This document shows, piece by piece, positions 26,544 through 35,290 of a DNA stretch of 64,000 nucleotides. The stretch's first letter is position 1; every line of letters starts with the position of its first letter. The translations under genes and the position numbers were made by a program. The notes beneath the pieces were generated by a model. The model made no database searches, was not told where the DNA came from, and was given only the letters and a program-made list of their open reading frames with translations. Source of the stretch: Bdellovibrio sp. BCCA (GTDB lineage: Bacteria > Bdellovibrionota > Bdellovibrionia > Bdellovibrionales > Bdellovibrionaceae); the NCBI RefSeq assembly GCF_037996825.1, contig NZ_JBBNAC010000001.1:1116001-1180000 (forward strand), in the 5' to 3' direction.

Positions 26544-27131
26544 TTGAAAAACCTGATTATAGTAGTTCTGCTTGCGTTTCCATTTCTTGCGGGTTGTGGG
26601 ATTCAATCTCTTCCTCAAGGTAAGAATAGTACTGAGGCGGCTTTGGCTGAGGTTACTAACCAGTACAAACGTCGGGCTGATTTGATTCCTAATCTTGTGA
26701 ATGTTGTTAAAGGGTATGCGAAGCATGAGCAGGAGACTTTGACGGCTGTGACGGAAGCTCGTGCTAAGGCGACTTCGACGCAGATTGATCCTTCGAAGGT
26801 GACTCCTGAGCAGTTGGCTAAGTTTCAACAAGCTCAATCTGGATTGTCTCAAGCTTTGGGGCGTTTGATGGTTGTGACTGAAAAATATCCTGATTTGAAA
26901 GCCGATCAAAACTTCCGTGATCTTCAAGCGCAGTTGGAAGGCACTGAGAATCGTATTACGATTGCTCGTCAGCGCTATATTGAATCTATTCGTGATTTCA
27001 ATAATCTTATCACGGTTCCGCCAACAAGCTGGACGAACTCTGTGATGTATCACTTCGAAAAAATGCCTCAGTGGGATTTGACTCCAGAGGAAAAAGCAAC
27101 GGCTGAGAAAGCTCCAGAAGTTAAATTCTAA
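26544..27131 (+). CDS. lemA: LemA family lipoprotein
   Basis: A 195-residue LemA-fold protein of four long helices. The start is TTG at 26544 behind CGGAGGTCTCTC. The signal region ends in the lipobox FPFLAGCGIQ. The family core is visible: YKRRADLIPNLVNVVKGYAKHEQ, shortened here to motifs RRADLIPNLV and GYAKHEQETL, then LMVVTEKYPDLKADQNF and ENRITIARQRYIESI. LemA proteins sit in the membrane with a cytoplasmic or periplasmic bundle. Their function is poorly known. The gene is the first of a lemA-TPM-TPM cluster, and its promoter region contains the inverted repeat at 26397. Confidence 0.92.
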   Translation: MKNLIIVVLLAFPFLAGCGIQSLPQGKNSTEAALAEVTNQYKRRADLIPNLVNVVKGYAKHEQETLTAVTEARAKATSTQIDPSKVTPEQLAKFQQAQSGLSQALGRLMVVTEKYPDLKADQNFRDLQAQLEGTENRITIARQRYIESIRDFNNLITVPPTSWTNSVMYHFEKMPQWDLTPEEKATAEKAPEVKF

Positions 27132-27868
27132 TGCGCTTTTTGGCCCTTTCCTTCTTTTTATTTTTTACCAGTCTGAGTGGTTTCGCTCAGACTGAATTTA
27201 AAGTTCCCGCTCTCACGGGGCCCGTGATGGATGAGGTGGGATTTTTAAATCGTTCGGATCGCCAAGATCTGATGCAGCTTCTTTACGACTTCAATCGTCG
27301 TGGCAAAGCGCAGGTGCAAGTTTTGATTGTGCCTGACCTGCAAGGTCTTCCGATTGAGCAAGCTTCCATTCAAATCACTGACAAGTGGCAATTAGGCGAT
27401 AAGAAAAAAGACAATGGCGTTTTGTTTTTGATCTCCGCCCAAGAACGAGCGATGCGCATCGAAGTCGGACAAGGCCTTGAGGGTGCGATTCCTGATATCA
27501 CGGCGAAACGTATTATCAGCGATCAAGTCATTCCGCTTTTCCGCGCTAAAAGATATTCTTCGGGCATCGTTGTCGGTGTTCATGAAATTCTTCGTTTGGC
27601 GGATAAAGAATTTGCTGACGAAAATAATCTGCAAGACTCTGAATCCAAAGGCGGCGACATTCCCGTTTTTGTGATCATCGCTCTGTTAATCATCATCTCT
27701 ATCCTCGGCCGATTCGGTGGCGGAAGAGGACGCTTCTATCGCGGCGGCGGAGGCTGGGGCGGTGGTGGCGGCTTCGGTGGAGGAGGATGGTCCTCTGGCG
27801 GAGGCGGCGGCGGTTGGTCCGGCGGTGGCGGAGGATTCAGCGGCGGCGGCGCCTCGGGAAATTGGTAG
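27131..27868 (+). CDS. TPM-domain membrane protein with Gly-rich tail
   Basis: The product has 245 residues and overlaps lemA by one base. It has a signal peptide (MRFLALSFFLFFTSLSGFAQ), then a TPM domain (TLP18.3/Psb32/MOLO-1), residues 30-165 (VMDEVGFLNRSDRQDLMQLL, then GVLFLISAQERAMRIEVGQG). One transmembrane helix follows (VFVIIALLIIISILG). The tail of about 60 residues is almost only Gly, Ser and Trp (GGGGGWSGGGGGFSGGGA). This is the YgcG type commonly found next to lemA. The Gly-rich tail should lie in the cytoplasm if the TPM domain is periplasmic. Confidence 0.9.
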   Translation: MRFLALSFFLFFTSLSGFAQTEFKVPALTGPVMDEVGFLNRSDRQDLMQLLYDFNRRGKAQVQVLIVPDLQGLPIEQASIQITDKWQLGDKKKDNGVLFLISAQERAMRIEVGQGLEGAIPDITAKRIISDQVIPLFRAKRYSSGIVVGVHEILRLADKEFADENNLQDSESKGGDIPVFVIIALLIIISILGRFGGGRGRFYRGGGGWGGGGGFGGGGWSSGGGGGGWSGGGGGFSGGGASGNW

Positions 27869-27918
27869 GGCCGTGAGGCCGCAGAGTGGAGCGACCTCGG
27901 GTCGCGTAACTGAAGCAG
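27868..27918 (-). repeat. Dispersed intergenic hairpin repeat, copy D
   Basis: It starts at the last base of the TAG stop of the TPM gene. Read on the - strand: CTGCTTCAGTTAC, the hairpin GCGACC-cga-GGTCGC, then CACTCTGCGGCC. The hairpin core differs from copies A-C but equals copy E. Confidence 0.75.
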
Positions 27919-27932
27919 CTCTTGGAGTTTTA

Positions 27933-28577
27933 ATGGCGTGGATTAATAAGTATCTTTCAAATGAGGATCTTAAAAAAATTGAAGACACGATTTCTCGTGT
28001 TGAAGAATCCACTTCAGGTGAGATCGTTCCTGTTATTGTGAAACGCTCTTCGACCGTGGGTCATGTGCCTTTGACCTTAACTTTGCTGATCACGCTTTTG
28101 ATTGTGATCGTTGAATTTCCATTCAGTGATTGGTTGTGGGTAAGGCCTTGGGTTTATTTATGGCCCGTTCTTTTAATCGTGATTTATTATATTTCACACG
28201 TTCTCGGGAAAGTTCCCTGGATTCAAAAAATCCTGGTTCCTGAAAAAGATGAAGTGGAGCAAGTTCATCAACGCGCGCACTTGGAATTCTACACAAACCG
28301 TGTGAATCGCACCGAAGGCGGTACGGGCATTTTGATCTTCGTCTCTGTGATGGAGAAAAAGGCCGTCGTCCTCGCGGACGAAGGCATTTCCGCAAAACTT
28401 CCTAAAGAAACCTGGGACAAAATTTTAGGACAACTCGGCCAAAACCTCAGAGCCGATGAGTGGTCCAAAGGTTTCACCAGTGCCATCGAAAACTGCGGTG
28501 AGCACTTGAAACTTCACTTCCCAGTAACGTCAGAACGACAAAATCAGCTTAAGAATCACCTCGTTGTTAAAGAATAA
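27933..28577 (+). CDS. Second TPM-domain membrane protein
   Basis: The product has 214 residues. The ATG at 27933 follows CTTGGAGTTTTA. It is a shorter, two-helix relative of the previous gene, without signal peptide and without the Gly tail. The N-terminal part is LKKIEDTISRVEESTSGEIV. Hydrophobic segments are at residues 47-65 and 70-90. The TPM remainder is GTGILIFVSVMEKKAVVLAD and ISAKLPKETWDKILGQ. It belongs to the lemA cluster, separated from the first TPM gene only by repeat copy D. The stop overlaps the convergent gene at 28567 by 11 nt. Confidence 0.85.
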   Translation: MAWINKYLSNEDLKKIEDTISRVEESTSGEIVPVIVKRSSTVGHVPLTLTLLITLLIVIVEFPFSDWLWVRPWVYLWPVLLIVIYYISHVLGKVPWIQKILVPEKDEVEQVHQRAHLEFYTNRVNRTEGGTGILIFVSVMEKKAVVLADEGISAKLPKETWDKILGQLGQNLRADEWSKGFTSAIENCGEHLKLHFPVTSERQNQLKNHLVVKE

Positions 28578-29166
28578 ATGAAAGTTCATCAATAAAGAAA
28601 GCGGATTTCTCGAATCTTACTTTTGAGAGATCACAGTTCAGTACTAGAGTTATGTAAAAGTCGCTGGCTTCCTGCTTGAATGAATGTGAAAGACCATACT
28701 TTATATCTCCTTCAAGGCCGACAACTCCAAAAACTTCATTCTGTCTAAGGGCGGATGTTTTAGTGAAACTTCTGTAATCTCCGGAAAATTTGTGAACAAA
28801 CTCATTGGCGAAGATCGTAATTCTAGGCGAAGCCAAGTAGTCGTGAATAGAATTGAAATTAAGTGAAAGGCCATTGTTCTCAAAACATCTGGTGTAGACG
28901 CGTTCTACATTTCTTGATTGAACATATTTTAGAAAAGCTGTATCGAGCTCTTTTAGTGCATGCTTAAAAGACTCTTCTTGAAAAAGAAACGATATATCTT
29001 CGTTCTCGTCGAGATCCGTAAATTTAAAGTTAAACTCTTGACGAAGTCCTCTGGCATTGAGATCTGACAGCGTCCTAAGACCCGAGCGGAAAAGAGCAGA
29101 AGAAGCCATAACTTCCGATTCGAGTACTTGAGGATTTTGATTCTTAAAAAAGTCCTTTAATTTCAT
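28567..29166 (-). CDS. Hypothetical cytoplasmic protein
   Basis: The product has 199 residues and no signal peptide or membrane segment. The ATG at 29166 follows CAAAGGAGTCGTCTTT, the best site in the region. Longer in-frame readings run through the tRNA gene and are excluded. The protein has a helical N-terminal half and a strand-rich C-terminal half (YITLVLNCDLSKVRFEKSAF). No motif recognised. The tRNA lies 67 nt upstream on the same strand. Confidence 0.7.
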   Translation of the reverse strand: MKLKDFFKNQNPQVLESEVMASSALFRSGLRTLSDLNARGLRQEFNFKFTDLDENEDISFLFQEESFKHALKELDTAFLKYVQSRNVERVYTRCFENNGLSLNFNSIHDYLASPRITIFANEFVHKFSGDYRSFTKTSALRQNEVFGVVGLEGDIKYGLSHSFKQEASDFYITLVLNCDLSKVRFEKSAFFIDELSFIL

Positions 29167-29233
29167 AAAGACGACTCCTTTGAGTTGACTGACTTTTAGC
29201 GATGGTACTGCGAGAAAAGCAAGGATGTAGAAC

Positions 29234-29309
29234 TGGTGCAGTCGGCAGGACTCGAACCTGCAACCCCTTGGTTCGAAGCCAAGTGCTCTATCCATTGAAC
29301 TACGACTGC
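29234..29309 (-). tRNA. tRNA-Arg (anticodon UCG)
   Basis: A complete cloverleaf on the - strand. The acceptor stem is GCAGTCG/CGACTGC. The D-arm contains AGTTCAATGGATAGAGC. The anticodon arm is CTTGG-CTTCGAA-CCAAG with anticodon TCG. The T-arm is GCAGG-TTCGAGT-CCTGC. The discriminator A and CCA end are encoded. It reads CGA, and by wobble other CGN codons, as arginine. Confidence 0.96.
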
Positions 29310-29369
29310 ACAATGAGCCTTAACACTACCAAGCAAGGGTAGAGAAAGGCAAGAGAGGGGCTGTCGCCT

Positions 29370-30173
29370 TTAGTTCTGTAATGGGAGCGCGCGTCGGAGA
29401 AATCCCTGTCTCTCCAGGCAATTAAAGACTGTCTCAGAGTATATTTCGTGCGACTCGCGGGTGTATTTTAGTTTTGTGTATACTTGTGCTAGATTCTTTA
29501 CGCCGCTTTCCTCAATGGCTTTTCTGAGATCTGGGTGGTTCATGTAGCGTTTCCAGCCTGCTATTTCTCGATCGCTGTAAGATTCAAGAATTTCGTCATC
29601 GGTTTTCATCTGGTATTGTTCTCGATGAACTAGGGCTGTTGTTGGAAGTCTGTCGCGAGTTTTGGGTTGTTCGTCAGGATAACCTAAAGAAAACCCGACG
29701 ACAGGCACGACGCCCTCCGGGCAGTTTAAAATCTTAGCAATTCGATCGCAGCTTGCCAGTGTCGTTCCCATATAGCAAATTCCTAGGCCCTCCGCTTCGG
29801 CCGCCAGTGCGGCATTTTGGCTGGCTAACACGGCGTCGATGGCTGCAATCATAAAGCTCATAAAGTTATCGAAGTTTTCAGGGGCCTCGCGCAACTTAAT
29901 CCATCTTTTCATGCGATGAAAATCCGCACAAAAAGTCAGAAGCAAGGGAGCGTCGAGCACCATGTTTTGTTTAAAATGGGGTTCATACAATTCTTCCTTT
30001 ATTCTTTGATCACTCGTCACAATAACCGAGTACGCCTGCATATTTCCCGAAGATGAAGCCCGCGTTGCTGCATGCAAAATTTTATTAAGAGTCTCCTCAG
30101 GCACAGGTGTGTTTTTGTAAGATCGAATGGACGTGTGATTATGAATCACACCAAAGATCTCGTTTGAGCCCAT
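29370..30173 (-). CDS. Nitroreductase family protein
   Basis: A 267-residue FMN-dependent NfsA/Frp-type oxidoreductase. The start follows GGAGAGGCAAA. FMN-binding segments are HTSIRSYKNTPVP at the N-terminus, ATRASSSGNMQAY near residue 38 and GLGICYMGTTLA near 150, followed by VVPVVGFSLGYPDE. This arrangement belongs to the NADPH:FMN nitroreductase branch with a C-terminal arm (residues 200-267). The natural substrate is usually a quinone or flavin. The gene downstream of the LysR regulator on the opposite strand is separated from it by a small secreted protein. LysR-regulated redox enzymes are common, so the regulator may act here. Confidence 0.88.
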   Translation of the reverse strand: MGSNEIFGVIHNHTSIRSYKNTPVPEETLNKILHAATRASSSGNMQAYSVIVTSDQRIKEELYEPHFKQNMVLDAPLLLTFCADFHRMKRWIKLREAPENFDNFMSFMIAAIDAVLASQNAALAAEAEGLGICYMGTTLASCDRIAKILNCPEGVVPVVGFSLGYPDEQPKTRDRLPTTALVHREQYQMKTDDEILESYSDREIAGWKRYMNHPDLRKAIEESGVKNLAQVYTKLKYTRESHEIYSETVFNCLERQGFLRRALPLQN

Positions 30174-30186
30174 TTTGCCTCTCCAA

Positions 30187-30630
30187 TTATTGTCTTGTTG
30201 CAGTGAAATTTCCCAAAAGTTCGCCGGACTCTAAGTACGCACTTCCAGTTAACACTGGAGCATCACCGTGACGGACCTTATTGAAATTTTCCGGTGTCAG
30301 TTGCGCTTTATAGATGACTTTGTAGGAGCGGCCCGCTTCCACGGCGACAATTTCAAATCGCAGTTCACAAGATGAAGTCCTGCTCGAACATTGAGCTTCG
30401 CCAACCAATGGAGAACTAAAAATACCTGGAACAGTGATGGTCCCCTCAATGTTTCCGTCAAAGCAATTCAGATGTAAAGGACTCTGCTGACCTTTGAGCT
30501 CCATTTGATCGAGGAACAGATGTTCTCCGATTAAAAGCTGCATTTGATAGTTTCCATCCAGCTGTGGCAATACGTGGGCTGAAGCGATGCCAGGCAAAAG
30601 AGACATAAGGGAGTAAAGAAGATATTTCAT
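30187..30630 (-). CDS. Small secreted protein of unknown function
   Basis: A 147-residue exported protein. The ATG at 30630 follows AAAGGAATAAAA and opens MKYLLYSLMSLLPGIASAHV. An upstream ATG adds only five residues. The mature part is a beta-rich domain of about 125 residues with three or four Cys (LNCFDGNIEG, AQCSSRTSSCELRFE). It lies 13 nt upstream of the nitroreductase gene, so the two form one operon, divergent from the LysR gene. No family recognised. Confidence 0.72.
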   Translation of the reverse strand: MKYLLYSLMSLLPGIASAHVLPQLDGNYQMQLLIGEHLFLDQMELKGQQSPLHLNCFDGNIEGTITVPGIFSSPLVGEAQCSSRTSSCELRFEIVAVEAGRSYKVIYKAQLTPENFNKVRHGDAPVLTGSAYLESGELLGNFTATRQ

Positions 30631-30677
30631 TTTTATTCCTTTCATGGTTAAGAACTGAGGGCCAATTTAGGTGAACT

Positions 30678-30705
30678 ATCTATTGAATAAAAGTGTATAA
30701 TAGAT
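30678..30705. promoter_or_regulatory. Candidate LysR operator between divergent genes
   Basis: An inverted repeat ATCTATT-N14-AATAGAT in the 90-bp divergent gap. TATAAT at 30696-30701 lies within it and is a good -10 for the LysR gene, 20 nt before its start. Overlap of a dyad with a -10 fits autorepression. The binding protein is inferred. Confidence 0.45.
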
Positions 30706-30720
30706 GATATTATGTGACTT

Positions 30721-31584
30721 ATGGATACAGATCGTTTGAGGTACTTTTGTCTTATCGCGGAAACGGGAAGCCTGACTAAAGCTTCGGAGCTTTTAAATAT
30801 TTCCCACAGTGGTCTTTCCAAGGCCATGACGCAGTTGCAGGGAGAAGTAAATCAAACACTCTTTCGTCCGCAAGGGCGTGGGTTGGAACTCACCGAAGAA
30901 GGCAAAACTCTTTACATAAAAAGTATAAAAGTTCTCGAGATGGTAGAGGATCTTAAAGCGCGAGAGACCGTCGTTGCCAAACAAGTTTTAAGAATCGGAA
31001 TGACAGAGATCTTTTCAGTGGCTTTGGCCCGCGACATTGTTGAAAGTCTCGAGACGCCTGTGAGCATCTATGACTTCGACTCTGGCGAAATCGAGGTGAA
31101 ACTTCTTGAAGATGAGATTGATTTTGCAATTTCGACGGTTCCATTTCCGCATCAGCATCTGGAGTATTTAAAAATAACAAAAACCTTTATGGGGGTTTTC
31201 CATAAAAATCGGGACTTCAAAAATCTTTCTTTAGAAGAAATCCCTTTCGTAGGCCCCAACTCAGAAATAAAAAACAATCCATTAAGTCTTCGTTCCAGAG
31301 ACGGTTGGCCCGAACAGTTAAAGCGTCGCTTAGTTTATGGAGCGAGCACTTTGCCGACAGCCTTAGGAATTGTCGATGCGGGAGCTGCCGCCATTTTCAT
31401 TCCTCGTTTCTTAGCAGCAGCTATAAATGAGCAGCGAACGCCAGGCCTTCATTTGTTAGAATACGAAACACATCGTGCGGTTTTAAAAAGTGCAGCGAGG
31501 GACATCTATTTGGTAAAAAGAAAAAATAGAGAAGAAACCAAGGAAATGAAAGCCATCGCAAGGATTCTCCGCAAACGTTGTTAA
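30721..31584 (+). CDS. LysR-family transcriptional regulator
   Basis: The product has 287 residues. The N-terminal winged helix-turn-helix (residues 4-62) is canonical: LRYFCLIAETGSLTKASELL, then SHSGLSKAMTQLQ and GLELTEEGKTLY. The periplasmic-binding-like effector domain follows from residue 85. It contains VLRIGMTEIFSVALARDIVE and the GAAAIFIPRF loop. The gene is divergent from the small secreted protein and nitroreductase. LysR proteins typically control the divergent operon and themselves, and the dyad at 30678 supports that. The inducer is unknown. Confidence 0.92.
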   Translation: MDTDRLRYFCLIAETGSLTKASELLNISHSGLSKAMTQLQGEVNQTLFRPQGRGLELTEEGKTLYIKSIKVLEMVEDLKARETVVAKQVLRIGMTEIFSVALARDIVESLETPVSIYDFDSGEIEVKLLEDEIDFAISTVPFPHQHLEYLKITKTFMGVFHKNRDFKNLSLEEIPFVGPNSEIKNNPLSLRSRDGWPEQLKRRLVYGASTLPTALGIVDAGAAAIFIPRFLAAAINEQRTPGLHLLEYETHRAVLKSAARDIYLVKRKNREETKEMKAIARILRKRC

Positions 31585-31616
31585 AAAACGACCGAAGGCC
31601 AACGGCTTTCGGTCGT
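31583..31616 (-). terminator. Terminator of the M23 peptidase gene
   Basis: A 13-bp stem ACGACCGAAGGCC-aac-GGCTTTCGGTCGT. Read on the - strand it is followed by TTTTTT, so it ends transcription of the M23 gene and overlaps the LysR stop codon. Confidence 0.85.
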
Positions 31617-31624
31617 AGTATCAA

Positions 31625-32704
31625 CTAAACGTTAAAGTGAAATGATTGAAAGAAGGAAGCTACGATTTGTAGCATGGAACCAATAAAGTTTCTTGGGTTC
31701 ACGGCTGTATAGCCGCGTTTGTTTTGCACGTGAGTTTCAAAGTGCAAATGAGGAGCGGTACCAATTCCCGTGTTGCCTGAAAGAGCAATCAAATCACCTT
31801 GATTTACACTCGCTCCCGCTTTTGTCTTAAATGCAGAAAGATGCGCATACAAAGTTTCAAGTTTTGCATTGGGATGAACCACGATCACGTAGTTGCCATA
31901 ACCAGAAATTTTCTTGGTAAGGCGGTTTCTTTCTGTACGAGTCGCCAAAACTTTCCCTGAATAAACGCTCACAACCTGAGTGCCAATACCAGCGCGAAGG
32001 TCGATACCCTTATGCAGGCGGTTGATTTTTAAAACAGGGTGACGGCGCATTCCGAATTCACTTGTCGCTACGATGCAGCCCTTGCCGCAATTTTTAATCG
32101 GACTGAGGATCGTCTCTGTAGATCCTGCTTTATCGACAATACCAAACTCTTCGCGGTCTTTACGAAGAAGGTCAATTTCCTTAGCCAAAGAGTTCATCTT
32201 GCCAAGAGTGTTTGCAATTTTATATTCAAAGAACGATTGTCTGATTGCGCTGCCGTTACTTTCTAAAGACGATGTTTGGCGAAGATCCGGAAGAGAGATA
32301 CAGAAATCCGTGCGATCAATCACGTCAGAAGAGCGAATGTCTTCGTCAAGCACGTCGACGACGCGAATCCCGCAAGCCCAGCCATGGCGTGACTTCTGAA
32401 TATTTTTTTGTCCTGGAATAATATAAGGATAGTTCACGCGCTCAGGGCTGCTTTGGGCAAGGCTCAAAGAATCATTAATGTCTTTAATGTCGATAGCAAG
32501 AATGGTTTCTTCAGGAACTTCCAGTTGCGAGGTCAAGGCGCGATCGCCGTCTGACATTTGCGTAGCAAGAAAAAGATGAATGGAGTTGTTTGTCTTTAAA
32601 TAGAGAGTTCCATCCATCTCATCTGCGGCATGGGCAAAGCTAAAAGGAGCCACGGCGAGGAATAAAACGCTACTAATTAGCTGAGATATAAATTTTCTTT
32701 GCAT
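31625..32704 (-). CDS. M23-family (LytM-type) endopeptidase, exported
   Basis: The product has 359 residues. The ATG at 32704 follows GGAGGAACGTGT and starts a signal peptide (MQRKFISQLISSVLFLAVAP). The catalytic domain (residues 225-335) has the zinc-binding His and Asp in HKGIDLRAG and the pair in APHLHFETHV. The preceding GMRRHPVLKINR strand is typical of LytM and lysostaphin-like enzymes. It probably cleaves peptide crosslinks in peptidoglycan, its own during septation or prey wall during invasion. The N-terminal 150 residues are a separate domain with paired Cys (RHGWACGIRVV, RTDFCISLPD) that I do not recognise. Confidence 0.92.
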   Translation of the reverse strand: MQRKFISQLISSVLFLAVAPFSFAHAADEMDGTLYLKTNNSIHLFLATQMSDGDRALTSQLEVPEETILAIDIKDINDSLSLAQSSPERVNYPYIIPGQKNIQKSRHGWACGIRVVDVLDEDIRSSDVIDRTDFCISLPDLRQTSSLESNGSAIRQSFFEYKIANTLGKMNSLAKEIDLLRKDREEFGIVDKAGSTETILSPIKNCGKGCIVATSEFGMRRHPVLKINRLHKGIDLRAGIGTQVVSVYSGKVLATRTERNRLTKKISGYGNYVIVVHPNAKLETLYAHLSAFKTKAGASVNQGDLIALSGNTGIGTAPHLHFETHVQNKRGYTAVNPRNFIGSMLQIVASFFQSFHFNV

Positions 32705-32832
32705 ACACGTTCCTCCAGACTGCTTCGCGGAATTGCGAAGAACAGGCCGAAAAGGAAACAGCAGGGAGCTCATTAAATTCGATCTCACCCAAAAAGAGTG
32801 TCAAACTCTTAGTGAAGTGACTACAAAAGTTG

Positions 32833-33714
32833 TCACTCTGCTGGCAACGGAATGATGTCGGTCTCTCCAGGAACTTGCGGAAAGCTTCCGTCGCGCCACT
32901 GTTGTTTCGCGCTTTCGATTTTTTCTTTGGATGACGAAACATAGTTCCAATAAATGTGCCGAGGTTCGGGGAAAGCTTCTCCACCTAAAACAACAAAGCG
33001 AGTGTCTTCGGTTGCAGTGACTTTCAATGACGAATCTTTTTCGAGCACAACGAAATCATCCGGATTGATTTTCTTCTCACCGACAGACAGTTGTCCTTTG
33101 ATGATATAAAAAGCCAACTCGTGTGTTCCCGGATCATATTCGAACGTTTGATCTTTCTTTAAGCTCACATCCATAAAGAAAAGCGGGGAGTAAGCATTCA
33201 CCGGAGATTTTTTATCGAACGCACTTCCGGCCACGAGCACCACATCCGCACCGTTCACTTGAAAGCGCGGAATGCTTTCTTGCGGATGATGCGTGAAAGA
33301 AGGTTCTGTGTCTTCGTCTTTCAGGGGCAATGCCACCCAAAACTGCAAGAGATGTAAGCGGTGAGCTTTGTCGCGCAACTCTTCCGGCATGCGCTCTGAA
33401 TGAGAAATGCCTTTTCCTGCCGTCATCCAGTTGACGTCTCCCGGAGAGAGCACTTGTTTGTTCCCAAGGCTGTCATGGTGTAAAACGTGGCCCTCAAGAA
33501 GATAGCTCAGAGTAGACAACCCAATGTGAGGATGAGGACGAACATCGATGCCTTGGCCCGCGGCGAAGTCTGTCGCAGGAAAATAATCGAAAAAGATAAA
33601 AGGCCCCACCATGCGCTTCTTCGCGTAGGGAATCAAACGGTGCACAACAGGGCCACCCACAGAGACTAAGCGCGGTGCAATCTCCATAAGAATATTATTT
33701 TGTGTGGTACTCAT
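32833..33714 (-). CDS. Pirin family protein
   Basis: The product has 293 residues and two cupin halves. The metal-binding residues are in the N-terminal cupin (RPHPHIGLSTLSYLLEG, then HHDSLG and HSERMPEE). The C-terminal half is Pirin_C. Bacterial pirins bind Fe or Ni and many act as quercetin 2,3-dioxygenases. Others act as regulators or moonlight in metabolism, so the activity is not certain. The gene stands alone, diverging from the AMP nucleosidase. Confidence 0.92.
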   Translation of the reverse strand: MSTTQNNILMEIAPRLVSVGGPVVHRLIPYAKKRMVGPFIFFDYFPATDFAAGQGIDVRPHPHIGLSTLSYLLEGHVLHHDSLGNKQVLSPGDVNWMTAGKGISHSERMPEELRDKAHRLHLLQFWVALPLKDEDTEPSFTHHPQESIPRFQVNGADVVLVAGSAFDKKSPVNAYSPLFFMDVSLKKDQTFEYDPGTHELAFYIIKGQLSVGEKKINPDDFVVLEKDSSLKVTATEDTRFVVLGGEAFPEPRHIYWNYVSSSKEKIESAKQQWRDGSFPQVPGETDIIPLPAE

Positions 33715-33759
33715 ATTATGCCCCCTTTTATTCTATCGAAAGTCATGTTAGCTTAGGTC

Positions 33760-34533
33760 ATGAAAACAAAAAAAGAAATAGTTGATAATTGGTTGCCTCG
33801 CTACACCGGCGTCCCCCTCAATGAATTTGGTCAGTACATTTTGCTTACAAACTTCGGCAATTACGTAAAGATGTTTGCCGATCAATTCAATGTTCCCGTG
33901 CGCGGACTTGATAAGCCGATGCAAACAGCAACAGCGGAAAATATCACAATCATGAACTTCGGAATGGGCAGTGCCCTTGCCGCGACATGCATGGATCTTC
34001 TGTCGGCCATCAATCCGAAAGCCGCTTTGTTCCTTGGTAAGTGCGGCGGCATCAAAAAGAAAAACCAGCTTGGTGACTTTGTTCTTCCTATCGCGGCCAT
34101 TCGCGGCGAAGGAACAAGCAATGAATATCTTCCGGCAGAGATCCCGGCTCTTCCGTCGTTCCGTTTGCAAAAAGCGGTTTCCTCGATGATCGCAAAACAT
34201 CAATGCGATTATTGGACAGGCACGGTTTACACAACCAATCGTCGCGTGTGGGAACATGATGATCAATTCAAAGATTATCTGACAAAAACCCGTGCGATGG
34301 CAGTGGATATGGAAACAGCGACGATCTTCGTAACGGGTTTCGTAAATGAAATTCCCCGTGGAGCCTTGTTGCTTGTGTCTGACAACCCAATGATTCCAGA
34401 CGGTGTGAAGACAGAAGAGAGCGATAAAAAAGTCACTGCGAACTATGTCGAAAAGCATTTGAGCATCGGTATTGACGCTCTTCGCGAGCTTCGTGACTCC
34501 GGTGAGTCTGTGAAGCATTTGCGTTGGGATTGA
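33760..34533 (+). CDS. amn: AMP nucleosidase
   Basis: A 257-residue phosphorylase-fold protein of the short Amn type. It hydrolyses AMP to adenine and ribose 5-phosphate. Segments MNFGMGSALAATCMD and LFLGKCGGIKKK carry the phosphate and base contacts. Acidic residues in MAVDMETATIF and the Asp in LLVSDNP are typical of the purine-binding end. The E. coli enzyme has an extra N-terminal domain that is missing here. In a predator that recycles prey nucleotides, this enzyme would balance the AMP pool, but that is inference. Confidence 0.88.
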   Translation: MKTKKEIVDNWLPRYTGVPLNEFGQYILLTNFGNYVKMFADQFNVPVRGLDKPMQTATAENITIMNFGMGSALAATCMDLLSAINPKAALFLGKCGGIKKKNQLGDFVLPIAAIRGEGTSNEYLPAEIPALPSFRLQKAVSSMIAKHQCDYWTGTVYTTNRRVWEHDDQFKDYLTKTRAMAVDMETATIFVTGFVNEIPRGALLLVSDNPMIPDGVKTEESDKKVTANYVEKHLSIGIDALRELRDSGESVKHLRWD

Positions 34534-34612
34534 TTTCGCGCAAATTTTAAACTCTCTAAATTCCAAATTCGTGCAGGTTTTGTAGCATGTGAACCATTGC
34601 GAGGAGGCCTGC

Positions 34613-35098
34613 ATGAAATGGATGATTCTATTTCTTACCGTCTTTTCTTTATCTCAAAGTTTTGCTGCCGATAATTTGCCACGGCCTTTACCGGATGATC
34701 CTTATCCGCAAGAGCCTTATCCTGGAGAACCTCCTCCGTCACGTCCGGAGCCACCTCCACCACGCCAAGAAGTTTTGTATTCGATAGGTAACGGAGATAC
34801 GGGACGTTTCGGATCACGCACGTATCAATTTTTTCCACGACCGGATTTAAATCGCGTCACGAAAATTCGTTTAGTGGGTGCACGAAACAATATTGAGATT
34901 AAAGAGGTCCGAATTATTTACGCTGACAATTCAGGTGAACGATACGAACGTTCACTTCCCGGGGACTTGAATGCGGGAGGCGTCCGCGAAGCTTATTTAG
35001 ATGGACGTCGCATTTATCGTATTGAAATCACGGCCTCGTCTTCCTATTTCTGGAAAAAGCCGGGGAGCTATCGAGTGGACATCACCGCTGTGAGATAA
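34613..35098 (+). CDS. Secreted protein with proline-rich N-terminus
   Basis: The product has 161 residues. The ATG at 34613 follows GAGGAGGCCTGC and opens a signal peptide (MKWMILFLTVFSLSQSFAAD). Residues 20-50 are Pro-rich (DDPYPQEPYPGEPPPSRPEP), a spacer that may cross or fill the periplasm. Residues 60-161 are a small beta domain (VTKIRLVGARNNIEIKEVRI). It resembles other Bdellovibrio exported domains of unknown role, in my recollection. Nothing more specific can be said. Confidence 0.75.
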   Translation: MKWMILFLTVFSLSQSFAADNLPRPLPDDPYPQEPYPGEPPPSRPEPPPPRQEVLYSIGNGDTGRFGSRTYQFFPRPDLNRVTKIRLVGARNNIEIKEVRIIYADNSGERYERSLPGDLNAGGVREAYLDGRRIYRIEITASSSYFWKKPGSYRVDITAVR

Positions 35099-35290
35099 CA
35101 AGTGCACTTTTTTTGAGCATGAAAATTAGATATGAAAATAGAAAAAGCTCTCGCTTTCATCGGGTGCTTTTTCTTATTTTCACCTTTTTTCATGCAATTA
35201 ACATGTTGTGTCATTATGAAAACTGCGATATAACTGGGCCCACTTTGAATCAATACACAATTGAATGATGCACTTTTGGGGAGGCTCGCT

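Noticed and set aside
27717-27932. Upstream extension of the second TPM gene
   Set aside because: It is the out-of-frame reading of the Gly-rich tail and of repeat copy D.
29167-29313. N-terminal extension of the 28567 gene
   Set aside because: The extension is translated tRNA-Arg sequence and the spacer. The ATG at 29166 has a strong ribosome site.
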